Of a DNA stretch of 8,887 nucleotides, positions 1-6,908 are shown piece after piece. The notes under the pieces were generated by a model. The model worked only from the letters and a program-made list of their open reading frames with translations. It made no database searches and was not told the origin of the DNA. The position numbers were made by a program, and so were the translations under genes. Origin of the DNA: Desulfobacula sp. (GTDB taxonomy: Bacteria > Desulfobacterota > Desulfobacteria > Desulfobacterales > Desulfobacteraceae); assembly GCA_023144585.1 (NCBI GenBank), contig JAGLFI010000036.1, forward strand, positions 1 through 8,887, in the 5' to 3' direction. How positions within the stretch are numbered: the stretch's first letter is position 1; every line of letters begins with the position of its first letter.

Positions 1-1074
1 CCTGTGGTTGTCTGGAATATGACAAGACGGTGCAATCTTAAATGTGTTCATTGCTATGCCAGATCAGAAGACATCTCCTATGACAATGAACTGTCCCATG
101 AACAAAGCCTTACCATGATTGATGATCTGGCCGGCTTTGGTGTACCGGTTCTTTTATTCTCCGGTGGGGAACCCACTGTGCATCCAAGGCTTGTCGAGTA
201 TGCCAAATATGCCGTCAGTAAGGGGATGAGGGCGGTTATTTCCACCAATGGTACCCTTATCACCAAAGAAAAAGCCAAACTATTCAAAGAGATCGGGCTT
301 TCTTACGTGGGTATCAGCCTTGACGGCTTAGAAGAGACCCATGATAAATTCAGAGGAGTTAAAGGCTCTTATAAAAAAGCCATGGCAGCTATTAAAAACT
401 GCCAGAAAGCCGGTATTAAAGTAGGCTTGCGGTTTACCATCAATAAAAGAAATGTAAAGGACATTTCGGGTATCTTTGATTTTCTTGAAGAAAAAAATAT
501 CCCCAGAGCCTGTTTTTATCACCTGGTATATTCAGGCAGGGGTTCTGAAATTGCCAAGGAAGATCTCTCCCATGAGGAGACCCGCAAAGTTCTTGATCTT
601 ATCATGGACAGGACAAAAGACCTCCATGACCGGAACTTGCCCAAAGAGGTTCTCACAGTGGATAATCATGCTGACGGTCCTTATATCTACCAAAGGCTTA
701 TGGATGAGGACCCCGAAAGAGCGGCTGAGGTTCTTGAACTTCTTGAAATGAATGAAGGCAACAATTCAGGCCGGGGCATCGGATGTATTTCTTGGGATGG
801 TGAAGTCTACCCGGATCAATTCTGGAGGGAAAAGAGTCTTGGCAATATCAGGGACATACCGTTTTCTAAGATATGGACAAATGTTGACAATGAATTCTTA
901 ATGAAGCTCAAAGAAAAGAAAAAGCATGTTAAAGGCAGGTGTGCCGGATGCAGATGGCTTGATATTTGCGGCGGTAACTTCAGGGCTCGTGCGGAATCTG
1001 TTGCCGATGACCCCTGGGACAGTGATCCTGCCTGCTACCTGACAGATGAAGAGATCAAAAAGGAGGATTCATAA
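1..1074 (+). CDS. ahbC: AhbC, radical SAM 12,18-didecarboxysiroheme deacetylase (5' partial)
   Basis: Cytoplasmic radical SAM enzyme of the alternative heme pathway. The family removes the two acetate side chains of 12,18-didecarboxysiroheme to give Fe-coproporphyrin III. The open frame runs in from base 1 (first codon CCT, Pro), so the GTG at 4 is most likely an internal valine; roughly 35-40 N-terminal residues are probably missing. Counting from that GTG, the radical SAM cluster motif CxxxCxxC is Cys10, Cys14 and Cys17, and SGGEP (53-57) is the SAM-binding motif. The C-terminal auxiliary cluster region carries Cys261, Cys313, Cys316, Cys322 and Cys344, with CxxCRWLDICGGN resembling SPASM/twitch proteins. 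The assignment to AhbC rather than another radical SAM decarboxylase rests on the characteristic start (VVWNMTRRCNLKC), the GCISWDGEVYPDQFW segment, and the adjacent hemB and ahbD. The stop overlaps the hemB start by one base, so translation is probably coupled. Confidence 0.9.
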   Translation, partial: PVVVWNMTRRCNLKCVHCYARSEDISYDNELSHEQSLTMIDDLAGFGVPVLLFSGGEPTVHPRLVEYAKYAVSKGMRAVISTNGTLITKEKAKLFKEIGLSYVGISLDGLEETHDKFRGVKGSYKKAMAAIKNCQKAGIKVGLRFTINKRNVKDISGIFDFLEEKNIPRACFYHLVYSGRGSEIAKEDLSHEETRKVLDLIMDRTKDLHDRNLPKEVLTVDNHADGPYIYQRLMDEDPERAAEVLELLEMNEGNNSGRGIGCISWDGEVYPDQFWREKSLGNIRDIPFSKIWTNVDNEFLMKLKEKKKHVKGRCAGCRWLDICGGNFRARAESVADDPWDSDPACYLTDEEIKKEDS

Positions 1075-2048
1075 TGCTTTTTCCCGATTTTCGTGGACGA
1101 AGATTAAGAGCCAGTAAAAATTTTCGAAGAATGATAAGGGAAACAAAACTTTCCTGCGATGATTTTATTCTTCCTTTATTTGCCATTGAGGGAACTTCTA
1201 TAAAAAAACCCATAGATTCCATGCCGGGTCATTTTCAACTCTCCTGTGATCATATTGTCAAAAAAGCAAAAGAAGCCTGGGATGCCGGTGTTCCTGCCAT
1301 TATTTTATTCGGCATTCCTGACAAAAAAGATCCTTTGGCGACAAGGGCCTATGCCCCGGACTCTATTGTTCAAAAAACCATTCAGGAAGTGAAAGAAAAG
1401 GTCCCGGATATTACTATCATTACCGATGTCTGTCTTTGCGGATATATGGATCATGGGCATTGCGGAATTGTTGAGAACGGGATTATTGATAATGATGCCT
1501 CCCTTGACCTTCTGGCTAAAACCGCGCTTTCACACGCCAGGGCCGGTGCTGATATGGTAGCGCCGTCCGATATGATGGATGGAAGAGTCGGTGAAATACG
1601 ACAAACTCTTGATGAAGAAAATTTTTCTCACATTCCTGTGATGTCCTATGCCGTCAAATATAGTTCGGCATTTTACGGCCCGTTCAGACAGGCAGCAGAG
1701 TCAACACCTCAATTTGGTGACAGGAAAACCTATCAGATGGATCCTGCCAATGCCAATGAAGCCATCAGGGAAGCCATCATGGATGTTGAGGAAGGTGCGG
1801 ACATTATTATGGTAAAGCCCGCCCTTTCCTATCTTGATATTATCTATCAGTTGAAAGAAGAAATAGATCTTCCCATTGCTGCCTACAATGTCAGTGGTGA
1901 GTATTCAATTATGAAAGCCGGAGAAATGATGGGCTGGGTCAATGCCAACGAACTCATCATGGAAACGCTTTTATCCATTAAAAGAGCCGGTGCTGATTTG
2001 ATCCTCACCTATTCTGCAATTGATGCTGCAAGGGAGCTAAATAAATAA
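1074..2048 (+). CDS. hemB: Porphobilinogen synthase (delta-aminolevulinic acid dehydratase)
   Basis: Condenses two 5-aminolevulinate molecules to porphobilinogen, the common first pyrrole of siroheme, heme and cobalamin synthesis; a cytoplasmic oligomer. The product has 324 residues, the usual family length, and looks intact. The two Schiff-base lysines are visible: Lys195 in SYAVKYSSAFYGPFR and Lys248 in IMVKPALSYLD. The metal-site segment DVCLCGYMDHGHCG contributes Cys120, Cys122 and Cys130, the three-cysteine zinc type rather than the aspartate-rich magnesium type. The ATG at 1074 is preceded by AGGAGG at 1061-1066 with 7-base spacing and overlaps the ahbC stop as TAATG. The stop in turn overlaps the ahbD start by one base. 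Its position between two alternative-heme radical SAM genes ties early tetrapyrrole supply to the last two heme steps. Confidence 0.97.
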   Translation: MLFPDFRGRRLRASKNFRRMIRETKLSCDDFILPLFAIEGTSIKKPIDSMPGHFQLSCDHIVKKAKEAWDAGVPAIILFGIPDKKDPLATRAYAPDSIVQKTIQEVKEKVPDITIITDVCLCGYMDHGHCGIVENGIIDNDASLDLLAKTALSHARAGADMVAPSDMMDGRVGEIRQTLDEENFSHIPVMSYAVKYSSAFYGPFRQAAESTPQFGDRKTYQMDPANANEAIREAIMDVEEGADIIMVKPALSYLDIIYQLKEEIDLPIAAYNVSGEYSIMKAGEMMGWVNANELIMETLLSIKRAGADLILTYSAIDAARELNK

Positions 2049-3130
2049 TGAATCATCCTCATGGACAGGGTCATACCCCAAAGGCCAATACCCTCCGTCT
2101 GGTTGCCTGGGAAACCACCCGCCGGTGCAACCTTGCCTGCAAGCACTGCCGGGCTGTAGCAGAAGATCATCCCTATGACAATGAACTTGACACAAAAGCA
2201 TCATTTCAATTATTGGAACAAATAAAAGAGGTCGGTGATCCCATTATTATCCTCACGGGTGGAGAGCCGCTTTTAAGAGATGATATTTTTGATATTGCCG
2301 CCTTTGGAACAAAATTAGGGCTTCGCATGGTTATAGCAATCAACGGGACTTTAATGACCAAAGATATTGCCAAAAAAATGAAAGATTCCGGCATAAAAAG
2401 GATCAGTGTCAGCCTTGACGGTTCAACGCCTGAAACCCATGATGCATTCAGGGGTATTAAAAATGCATTTGTTAATTCAATCAGGGGCATCAAGATAGCC
2501 AAAAAAGCCGGTATGGAATTCCAGATCAATACGACCATAACCAAAACCAATCTTGATCAAATCCCCCGGATTCTAAGTCTGGCAGAAACTTTAGGGGCAG
2601 TTGCCCATCATATTTTTCTCCTTGTTCCCACAGGACGCGGTAAATATATTATTGACAGTGAAATCAATGCAAAAGAGTACGAAGAAACCTTGAACTGGTT
2701 CTATGATCAAAGAGATAAAACCAACCTTCAGCTCAAGGCGACCTGTGCGCCGCACTATTACAGAATATTACGTCAACGGGCTAAAGAAGACGGTAAGAAA
2801 GTAAGTTTTCAAACCCATGGCATGGATGTTGTCACAAGAGGATGCCTTGCCGGAACAGGGTTTTGTTTTATTTCCCATGTGGGAAGAATTCAGACATGCG
2901 GTTTCCTTGATGTGGAATGTGGTAACATAACCCAACAAACCTTTAAAGATGTCTGGGAAAATTCTCAGGTTTTTAACAAGCTGAGAGATTTCAATAATCT
3001 TGAAAGCAAATGTGGTATTTGTGAGTACAAAAGAGTTTGTGGCGGATGCCGCGCCCGTGCATATGAAGCAACGGGTAATTATCTTGCAGAGGAACCCTTG
3101 TGTTCCTATCAACCCCAAAGAATCAAATAA
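2048..3130 (+). CDS. ahbD: AhbD, radical SAM heme synthase (Fe-coproporphyrin III decarboxylase)
   Basis: Last enzyme of the siroheme-dependent heme pathway. The family oxidatively decarboxylates two propionates of Fe-coproporphyrin III to vinyl groups, giving heme b. The 360-residue protein has the radical SAM motif Cys27, Cys31, Cys34 (TTRRCNLACKHC) and the SAM-binding motif TGGEP at 70-74. The C-terminal region has many cysteines: Cys266, Cys273, Cys284, Cys291, Cys322, Cys325, Cys331, Cys334 and Cys352, consistent with an auxiliary 4Fe-4S cluster domain. TGRG (195-198) and the CGICEYKRVCGGCRARAY stretch fit the AhbD/NirJ group. NirJ (heme d1 synthesis) is the main alternative, but hemB and ahbC next door and the absence of other nir genes favour AhbD. 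The ATG overlaps the hemB stop (TAATG); a modest AGGGAG lies 11 bases upstream at 2031-2036. It is clearly paralogous to AhbC, sharing TRRCNLxCxHC and xYDNEL. Confidence 0.9.
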   Translation: MNHPHGQGHTPKANTLRLVAWETTRRCNLACKHCRAVAEDHPYDNELDTKASFQLLEQIKEVGDPIIILTGGEPLLRDDIFDIAAFGTKLGLRMVIAINGTLMTKDIAKKMKDSGIKRISVSLDGSTPETHDAFRGIKNAFVNSIRGIKIAKKAGMEFQINTTITKTNLDQIPRILSLAETLGAVAHHIFLLVPTGRGKYIIDSEINAKEYEETLNWFYDQRDKTNLQLKATCAPHYYRILRQRAKEDGKKVSFQTHGMDVVTRGCLAGTGFCFISHVGRIQTCGFLDVECGNITQQTFKDVWENSQVFNKLRDFNNLESKCGICEYKRVCGGCRARAYEATGNYLAEEPLCSYQPQRIK

Positions 3131-3164
3131 ACTACATAAATTCAATTCAACATGTTTGATCAAA

Positions 3165-3207
3165 AATAAAAGAGGCCGGAATTAAAACATTTCCGGCCTC
3201 TTTTATT
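3165..3207. terminator. Bidirectional intrinsic terminator between ahbD and the small exported-protein gene
   Basis: A perfect 17-bp inverted repeat: left arm 3165-3181, right arm 3191-3207, 9-base loop at 3182-3190, with the GC-rich core GAGGCCGGAA/TTCCGGCCTC. The arms are flanked by A-rich sequence on the left and T-rich on the right, so a uridine tract follows the stem on either strand. It lies 34 bases after the ahbD stop and 13 bases beyond the stop of the minus-strand gene at 3221, as expected for one terminator shared by convergent genes. Confidence 0.93.
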
Positions 3208-3220
3208 ATATTTATCAAAA

Positions 3221-3409
3221 TTAATTCCTGACAAGTCTCCTTGTAAAGCTTGCTGCAATCAGTAATCCTGTTCCAAAAACAAATAGAGTTACCGATTCTG
3301 ATACAGGATTTTTATCAAAGAAATATCCGACTTTATCTGCATGGGCAAATACGGGATAGAAAAAAATTGCCGTGATAAAAATTGCACATAATATGATATG
3401 TTTTTTCAT
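3221..3409 (-). CDS. Tiny exported protein with PEP-CTERM-like C-terminal sorting tail
   Basis: A 62-residue product. Residues 1-24 look like a signal peptide (MKKH, a hydrophobic core, then an Ala-His-Ala cleavage site). After it come only about ten residues (DKVGYFFDKN) before a tail that resembles PEP-CTERM: PVSES (35-39), a hydrophobic segment with FGTGLL (40-55), and a basic end (RRLVRN). The classical motif would read VPEP; here both prolines appear as serine (VSES). The known role of such tails is recognition by exosortase and anchoring or processing at the envelope, but no exosortase gene is in this window. The start at 3409 is chosen because AAGGAGG (3414-3420) sits 4 bases upstream; the longer reading frame from 3532 has no supporting site and places charged, non-signal-like sequence in front. 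If the tail is not processed, this would be a small two-helix membrane protein. Confidence 0.62.
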   Translation of the reverse strand: MKKHIILCAIFITAIFFYPVFAHADKVGYFFDKNPVSESVTLFVFGTGLLIAASFTRRLVRN

Positions 3410-3445
3410 GTAACCTCCTTTAAACAGAAGTTTTTTGGTTTTCTT

Positions 3446-3451
3446 ATTATA
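3446..3451 (-). promoter_or_regulatory. Possible -10 element for the small exported-protein gene
   Basis: On the minus strand this reads TATAAT, an exact consensus -10 hexamer, about 37 bases ahead of the ATG at 3409. No good -35 hexamer is visible 16-18 bases upstream, and the surroundings are very AT-rich, so a chance match is possible. Confidence 0.3.
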
Positions 3452-3503
3452 AAATAGATAGTAGCAAAGAGCGTACCAAAGCAATTTTATAGAAATATTC
3501 TTA

Positions 3504-3529
3504 AGAAAAAGCCCTTGAACAAAGGGTTT
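3504..3529 (-). terminator. Weak intrinsic terminator, probably ending the phosphofructokinase transcript
   Basis: On the minus strand an 8-bp stem including one G-T pair (AAACCCTT at 3522-3529 with AAGGGCTT at 3509-3516) encloses a 5-base loop (3517-3521) and is followed by a T-rich run (CTTTTTCTT as read). It lies about 120 bases beyond the pfp stop and upstream of the small exported-protein gene, so it could separate the two or act as a leaky attenuator ahead of the small gene. Confidence 0.45.
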
Positions 3530-3650
3530 CAAAACATATCAATTCTTTTTCAAATACAAACCATATTTTTAAATTAAGAAAAAAATGTAATAAAAGATAT
3601 GAAAAATTTTACACAATTATTATAAATGTGGTAAAATTTTACATACCATA
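3530..3650. other. AT-rich intergenic stretch with two near-identical palindromic 12-mers
   Basis: Part of the 241-base gap between the small gene's start and the pfp stop. I see no coding potential. It contains GTAAAATTTTAC at 3631-3642, a perfect 12-bp palindrome, and a one-mismatch copy GAAAAATTTTAC at 3601-3612, exactly 30 bp apart (about three helical turns). This could be a paired operator or simply low-complexity AT sequence. Confidence 0.3.
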
Positions 3651-5735
3651 TTAGATGGAATTGAGCATTAAAGTAATGGGTCTGTCTTCTTCCGCAGTTC
3701 CTGTAAACCGAACCGGGCCTGGACGTCTGTACCGATCCTGGTTGGATTCAGCCGCCATCCATTCATCCCTTAAGGCCTTAAAGATTCTGAAGGTATTTGA
3801 ATTTAAATCTACCAGACTTTTTTCAATCACAAGTTCAAGCTTTCCTTTTCTTTCCTCAAGATGCATCAATTTTGCAATGGGAATACCAATGGGCTCCCAT
3901 TTATCGAATTTTTTCTCAAGATTCTTGATACCAGCCATTTGTCCTGTTGCCTCATTTGCGATTAGATGGAATGCTATCATGCCAAGGTTGTAGGTATAAT
4001 TACAATCAAAATGTGTGGGATCAGATCCCCGGCCATCGTATCCATAAAAATGGGTTTGTGTTTTAAATTCAGGATCGGATTTTTTAAATATCCGGACAAC
4101 AGGCTCAGGCAACGCATCATCCGGGCCGATCACCTCTTTATTGATCAATGTTTGTTTCAGTATTTTAAGGGAAATGATCGATTCTTTGATTAACAAATAT
4201 TTATCGTCGGGATTTCTAAAAATAGCCTTTATAAATTTATCCGGCATTAATTTGGTATTTTCCATAATTGCTTTGTAATAGGATCTTTCAATACCGATTT
4301 TGTATTTGCCCTGTTCTTTTAATACGCTGAGGTATTCCTTGACCATGTCCATGATAATTTTTTCAGTTTTGATCTGGGAAAATTGAAAATTGCCATGGGT
4401 ATCTCTTTCTGTCAGCAGACCTTCCTGGAAGAATAAGGGCAACTGGTTAAACAAATCATCATCCCTTAAATTCCATATGGGAAACTTGTCTCTATCCCCC
4501 AACCCCCGGGCCTGACGTCTTAAATGTTCAAGTTTGTCTGTTAAAATAGGGAAAGAGGTGTGGAAATCATTATCATGGATGCGATTATAATCAGCAATAA
4601 TTTTATTGAGTTTAATAATAAGCACCTGGATTTCGTTTAAAGACTCAAGAATACCTTCCGGAAGGATCATTACACCAAAATTCTTACCAGCAGCGGCTCT
4701 TCTCACAATGGTATCACATATCAATCTGGACAAATGACGCAAGGTCATGCCATATGCAGTATAATCAATTCTCCCGTTTTTTTTGGCTTTTTCAATTCTC
4801 TTTAGATCTGTGTAATCAGCCAGTTCTTCACCTATCAAAGAAAGATTGGCATGCGTCTGAAAGGCACATTCCAATGTCAGGTGACTGGCTACTCTTCCCA
4901 TGACCTTACAAATATGCCAGTATTTGACATCTGAACCCGCGTCAGAAGTGAGGTTACTGATATTTTGCGAAAATGCCCTTGCTGCCGAATGAAATCCAAA
5001 GGATATGGCTAAAAGTATCTCTTTATCATCGGTTTGTACCTGTATATCTCCGTCAATGGTCTTTGGTACACCAATAACCTTAATACCGGCACTTTTGAAC
5101 CGCTGGGCAAGAAAAGCAGCATTTGTATTTGAATCATCCCCTCCGATCACCACCAAACCATCCAGCTCAAGCTCCACACAAGTTTTTAACGATAATTCCA
5201 TTTTATTTTTAGAATCAATTTTGGTTCTCCCTGTCTTAATCATGGAAAACCCGCCCATATTCCTATATGCATCCACAAGGCTTTGAGTAATTTCAATATA
5301 TTTTGATTCGATTAAGCCGTCAGGCCCCATAAGAAATCCAAACACTTTGGATTGGCAATTATAGTTTTTTATCTCATCATACAGCCCTGCGATCACATTA
5401 TGCCCGCCAGGTGCAGGCCCTCCTGAAAAAACCACACCTATATTCCGGCGCATCAAGAATGTCTGTTTGTCACCTTGACTTCTTTCCCCGCCTGGAATAA
5501 TTCTTTGAACCTGGTTGTTAATAATATCAGGAAGCAGTTTTTGGGCTTCCTGATCATACTTAAATTTATATTCCGGACAATCTTCTATGCTGGTATACTT
5601 TGATGAAAAAATTTTAATTTTTTTAGGAGAAAACGATCGCCTTTCAATGGTTTCAGCATTTACATCCGAGGCCACATCGCCTGTTTTCGTGTGATTCAAT
5701 AAAAATTCAAGTGATTTACATTTCAAAGATTTCAT
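3651..5735 (-). CDS. pfp: Pyrophosphate-dependent 6-phosphofructokinase (long form)
   Basis: Reversibly phosphorylates fructose 6-phosphate with PPi; cytoplasmic, glycolysis/gluconeogenesis. The 694-residue protein has GGPAPGGHN (105-113) for phosphoryl-donor binding, GGDDSN (198-203) and PKTIDGD (224-230). The Asp in GGDDS and the Lys in PKTIDGD are the family markers of PPi rather than ATP use (ATP enzymes have GGDGS and GTIDND). Further landmarks are MGR (279-281), the SHLTLECAFQTHAN stretch, LPEG (359-362) and YGYDGRGSDP (564-573), as in the long PFK clade that includes the plant PFP subunits. About 95 residues precede the catalytic core, with no recognised domain; the total is longer than the roughly 550-620 residues usual in that clade. 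The ATG at 5735 has AGGAG at 5741-5745, 5 bases upstream. It lies 24 bp downstream of the GGDEF-remnant gene and is probably cotranscribed. PPi use fits a sulfate reducer, where sulfate activation releases PPi. Confidence 0.92.
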   Translation of the reverse strand: MKSLKCKSLEFLLNHTKTGDVASDVNAETIERRSFSPKKIKIFSSKYTSIEDCPEYKFKYDQEAQKLLPDIINNQVQRIIPGGERSQGDKQTFLMRRNIGVVFSGGPAPGGHNVIAGLYDEIKNYNCQSKVFGFLMGPDGLIESKYIEITQSLVDAYRNMGGFSMIKTGRTKIDSKNKMELSLKTCVELELDGLVVIGGDDSNTNAAFLAQRFKSAGIKVIGVPKTIDGDIQVQTDDKEILLAISFGFHSAARAFSQNISNLTSDAGSDVKYWHICKVMGRVASHLTLECAFQTHANLSLIGEELADYTDLKRIEKAKKNGRIDYTAYGMTLRHLSRLICDTIVRRAAAGKNFGVMILPEGILESLNEIQVLIIKLNKIIADYNRIHDNDFHTSFPILTDKLEHLRRQARGLGDRDKFPIWNLRDDDLFNQLPLFFQEGLLTERDTHGNFQFSQIKTEKIIMDMVKEYLSVLKEQGKYKIGIERSYYKAIMENTKLMPDKFIKAIFRNPDDKYLLIKESIISLKILKQTLINKEVIGPDDALPEPVVRIFKKSDPEFKTQTHFYGYDGRGSDPTHFDCNYTYNLGMIAFHLIANEATGQMAGIKNLEKKFDKWEPIGIPIAKLMHLEERKGKLELVIEKSLVDLNSNTFRIFKALRDEWMAAESNQDRYRRPGPVRFTGTAEEDRPITLMLNSI

Positions 5736-5759
5736 ATTAACTCCTGTTATCCATTCAAT

Positions 5760-6695
5760 TCAACACACTAAGACCCGATTCCTGCCTTGTTCCTTGGCTT
5801 TATATACGGCAATATCCGACCGTTCAAAAATCTGCTGATGATTTTTATCCTCTTCTCTGGATTGAGACACACCTATGCTGACGGTTACCTTGACTTTCTC
5901 TTTTTTATAAACAAATTCTATGGACAATAATCTCTGAGCTATCTCAACCTTTAAGGCATCAAGGCTCAAAGCCACATCTGATTCTTGTTTCAGCCCTTTC
6001 ATTTCAGAGCTTAAAACCAACTCAAATTCTTCATTGGATTGAAACATGGAATCAGTCTGCTCGTAAGTAGTTGCAACCTTGGATTCAATATCAAGAATTT
6101 TTCCGACAATTTCCCGGACAAAAAAATTAACCTTCTCACGATCCTGACTGGTATCAGAGATATAAACAAAAAGAAGGTTGAATACGCTTTCTCTAATCTC
6201 ACTGATATCATCTGTATCTTCTGCCGCCTTTATCCTTTCAGTGATATTGTCAAGTTTATTGAAATATTTTTCTCCCAGGTTGGAACGAAGATTATTTGCC
6301 ACATCATGATAACTTTGTTTGTACTCATCAATAAAGGGTACAGAAGATCCCTTCATAAAAGAAGAAAACAATCCCTTTTTCTTCTTGCCGGATACAGAGC
6401 CGATATCCTCTTTAAGCATGGCAGTTTTTAATTGCCCAAAAATATATTCGATCTTACCCTCAGACGCTCCTTTTTTCAATGCTATGCCCAACTCTTTACA
6501 GGTTCTTGCAAATGGATTATCACCGGCAGCAACAGAGTCAATAATCACAGGAAAATATTTACGATATAATCTATTGGTTTTTTCAAACCGCTCTTCAACC
6601 GTATCAAGTTCTTTTAACAACGTATCTTTCTGGGACAAAAGCTTTCTCACCTGATCCTGCAATGTCATTAATCTTTCATTCTGGGCAGAACTCAT
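5760..6695 (-). CDS. Coiled-coil protein with C-terminal remnant of a GGDEF (diguanylate cyclase) domain
   Basis: A 311-residue soluble protein without a signal peptide or membrane segment. Residues 1-45 are heptad-rich and probably coiled-coil; 60-235 are helical and charged, like the N-terminal sensory/dimerisation half of a group of cytoplasmic diguanylate cyclases. Only the last part of a GGDEF domain is present: KVTVSIGVSQ (269-278) and ERSDIAVYKAKEQGRNRV (291-308), the final strand and helix. The preceding D-x-LTGLxNR region, the substrate-binding FxxxDxDxFKxxND region and the GGDEF signature itself are absent. The break appears near residue 259, where a linker (SLDALKVEIAQRLLSI) runs directly into EFVYKKEKVKV. 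It should therefore not synthesise c-di-GMP. The start is ATG at 6695, with AAGGA at 6706-6710; a longer frame from a TTG at 6761 is rejected because it overlaps the promoter. Whether it is a decayed gene or a dedicated scaffold is open. Confidence 0.75.
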   Translation of the reverse strand: MSSAQNERLMTLQDQVRKLLSQKDTLLKELDTVEERFEKTNRLYRKYFPVIIDSVAAGDNPFARTCKELGIALKKGASEGKIEYIFGQLKTAMLKEDIGSVSGKKKKGLFSSFMKGSSVPFIDEYKQSYHDVANNLRSNLGEKYFNKLDNITERIKAAEDTDDISEIRESVFNLLFVYISDTSQDREKVNFFVREIVGKILDIESKVATTYEQTDSMFQSNEEFELVLSSEMKGLKQESDVALSLDALKVEIAQRLLSIEFVYKKEKVKVTVSIGVSQSREEDKNHQQIFERSDIAVYKAKEQGRNRVLVC

Positions 6696-6732
6696 AGGGT
6701 GGATTTCCTTTTTAGGGTTAATAGTCCTTCTA

Positions 6733-6761
6733 TTTTTAACCACAGATGGATAGAAAGTCAA
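6733..6761 (-). promoter_or_regulatory. Sigma70-type promoter of the GGDEF-remnant/pfp operon
   Basis: On the minus strand TTGACT (6756-6761; 5 of 6 to consensus -35) is followed after exactly 17 bases by TAAAAA (6733-6738; 4 of 6 to consensus -10). Transcription would start near 6726, giving a leader of about 30 bases to the ATG at 6695. Confidence 0.5.
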
Positions 6762-6765
6762 GCAG

Positions 6766-6788
6766 TTCCAAATTTTATTAATTTGGAA
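6766..6788. promoter_or_regulatory. Inverted repeat beside the divergent promoter, possible operator
   Basis: TTCCAAATT (6766-6774) and AATTTGGAA (6780-6788) form a perfect 9-bp inverted repeat with a 5-base centre (TTATT). It abuts the -35 hexamer of the minus-strand promoter, within the 213-bp gap between two divergent genes. No T-run follows on either strand, so a terminator is unlikely; a regulator-binding site is the natural reading, though untested. Confidence 0.4.
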
Positions 6789-6893
6789 TATCTATGACAC
6801 ATTATGGGGTGAGTCAAAATTTTCACCAAGTTTTCCTCTACAATCCTTGATTCTGATTCGAGAAAAATGTAAAAGATCATACAAAGAAAATTT
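6789..6893 (+). promoter_or_regulatory. Upstream region of ftsY; promoter not clearly identifiable
   Basis: This part of the divergent gap should hold the ftsY promoter. The best candidate is TTGATT (6847-6852), 17 bases, then TAAAAG (6870-6875), a 4-of-6 match, which would leave a leader of about 25-30 bases. A short inverted repeat GGTGA...TCACC brackets 6809-6828. Neither is convincing alone. Confidence 0.25.
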
Positions 6894-6899
6894 AAGGAG
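6894..6899 (+). promoter_or_regulatory. Ribosome binding site that fixes the TTG start of ftsY
   Basis: AAGGAG, 9 bases before TTG at 6909. No ATG or GTG lies suitably downstream before the conserved part of FtsY, so this site decides the start. Confidence 0.75.
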
Positions 6900-6908
6900 T
6901 AAGATAAA

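Noticed and set aside
4..6. GTG as the true start of ahbC
   Set aside because: The frame is open to the first base, no ribosome binding site can be seen, and the family has a further N-terminal segment before VVWNMTRRC; this is an internal valine.
2768..3163. A 131-codon open frame on the minus strand
   Set aside because: It is antisense to the conserved C-terminal half of ahbD, runs through the terminator arm, and has no recognisable features.
3155..3164. TTTGATCAAA palindrome after ahbD
   Set aside because: Short and AT-rich, adjoining the terminator; no reason to treat it as more than chance.
3410..3532. N-terminal extension of the small exported protein back to the ATG at 3532
   Set aside because: The extension overlaps a terminator-like hairpin and would bury the signal peptide; AAGGAGG directly ahead of the ATG at 3409 favours the short form.
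5760..6695. Frameshift rather than deletion as the reason for the missing GGDEF core
   Set aside because: I find no GGDEF/GGEEF, LTGL or FKxxND motif in any frame here, so the sequence is absent rather than displaced.
6696..6761. Longer start (TTG at 6761) for the GGDEF-remnant protein
   Set aside because: The codon lies within the -35 hexamer of the likely promoter, and the ATG at 6695 has its own ribosome binding site.
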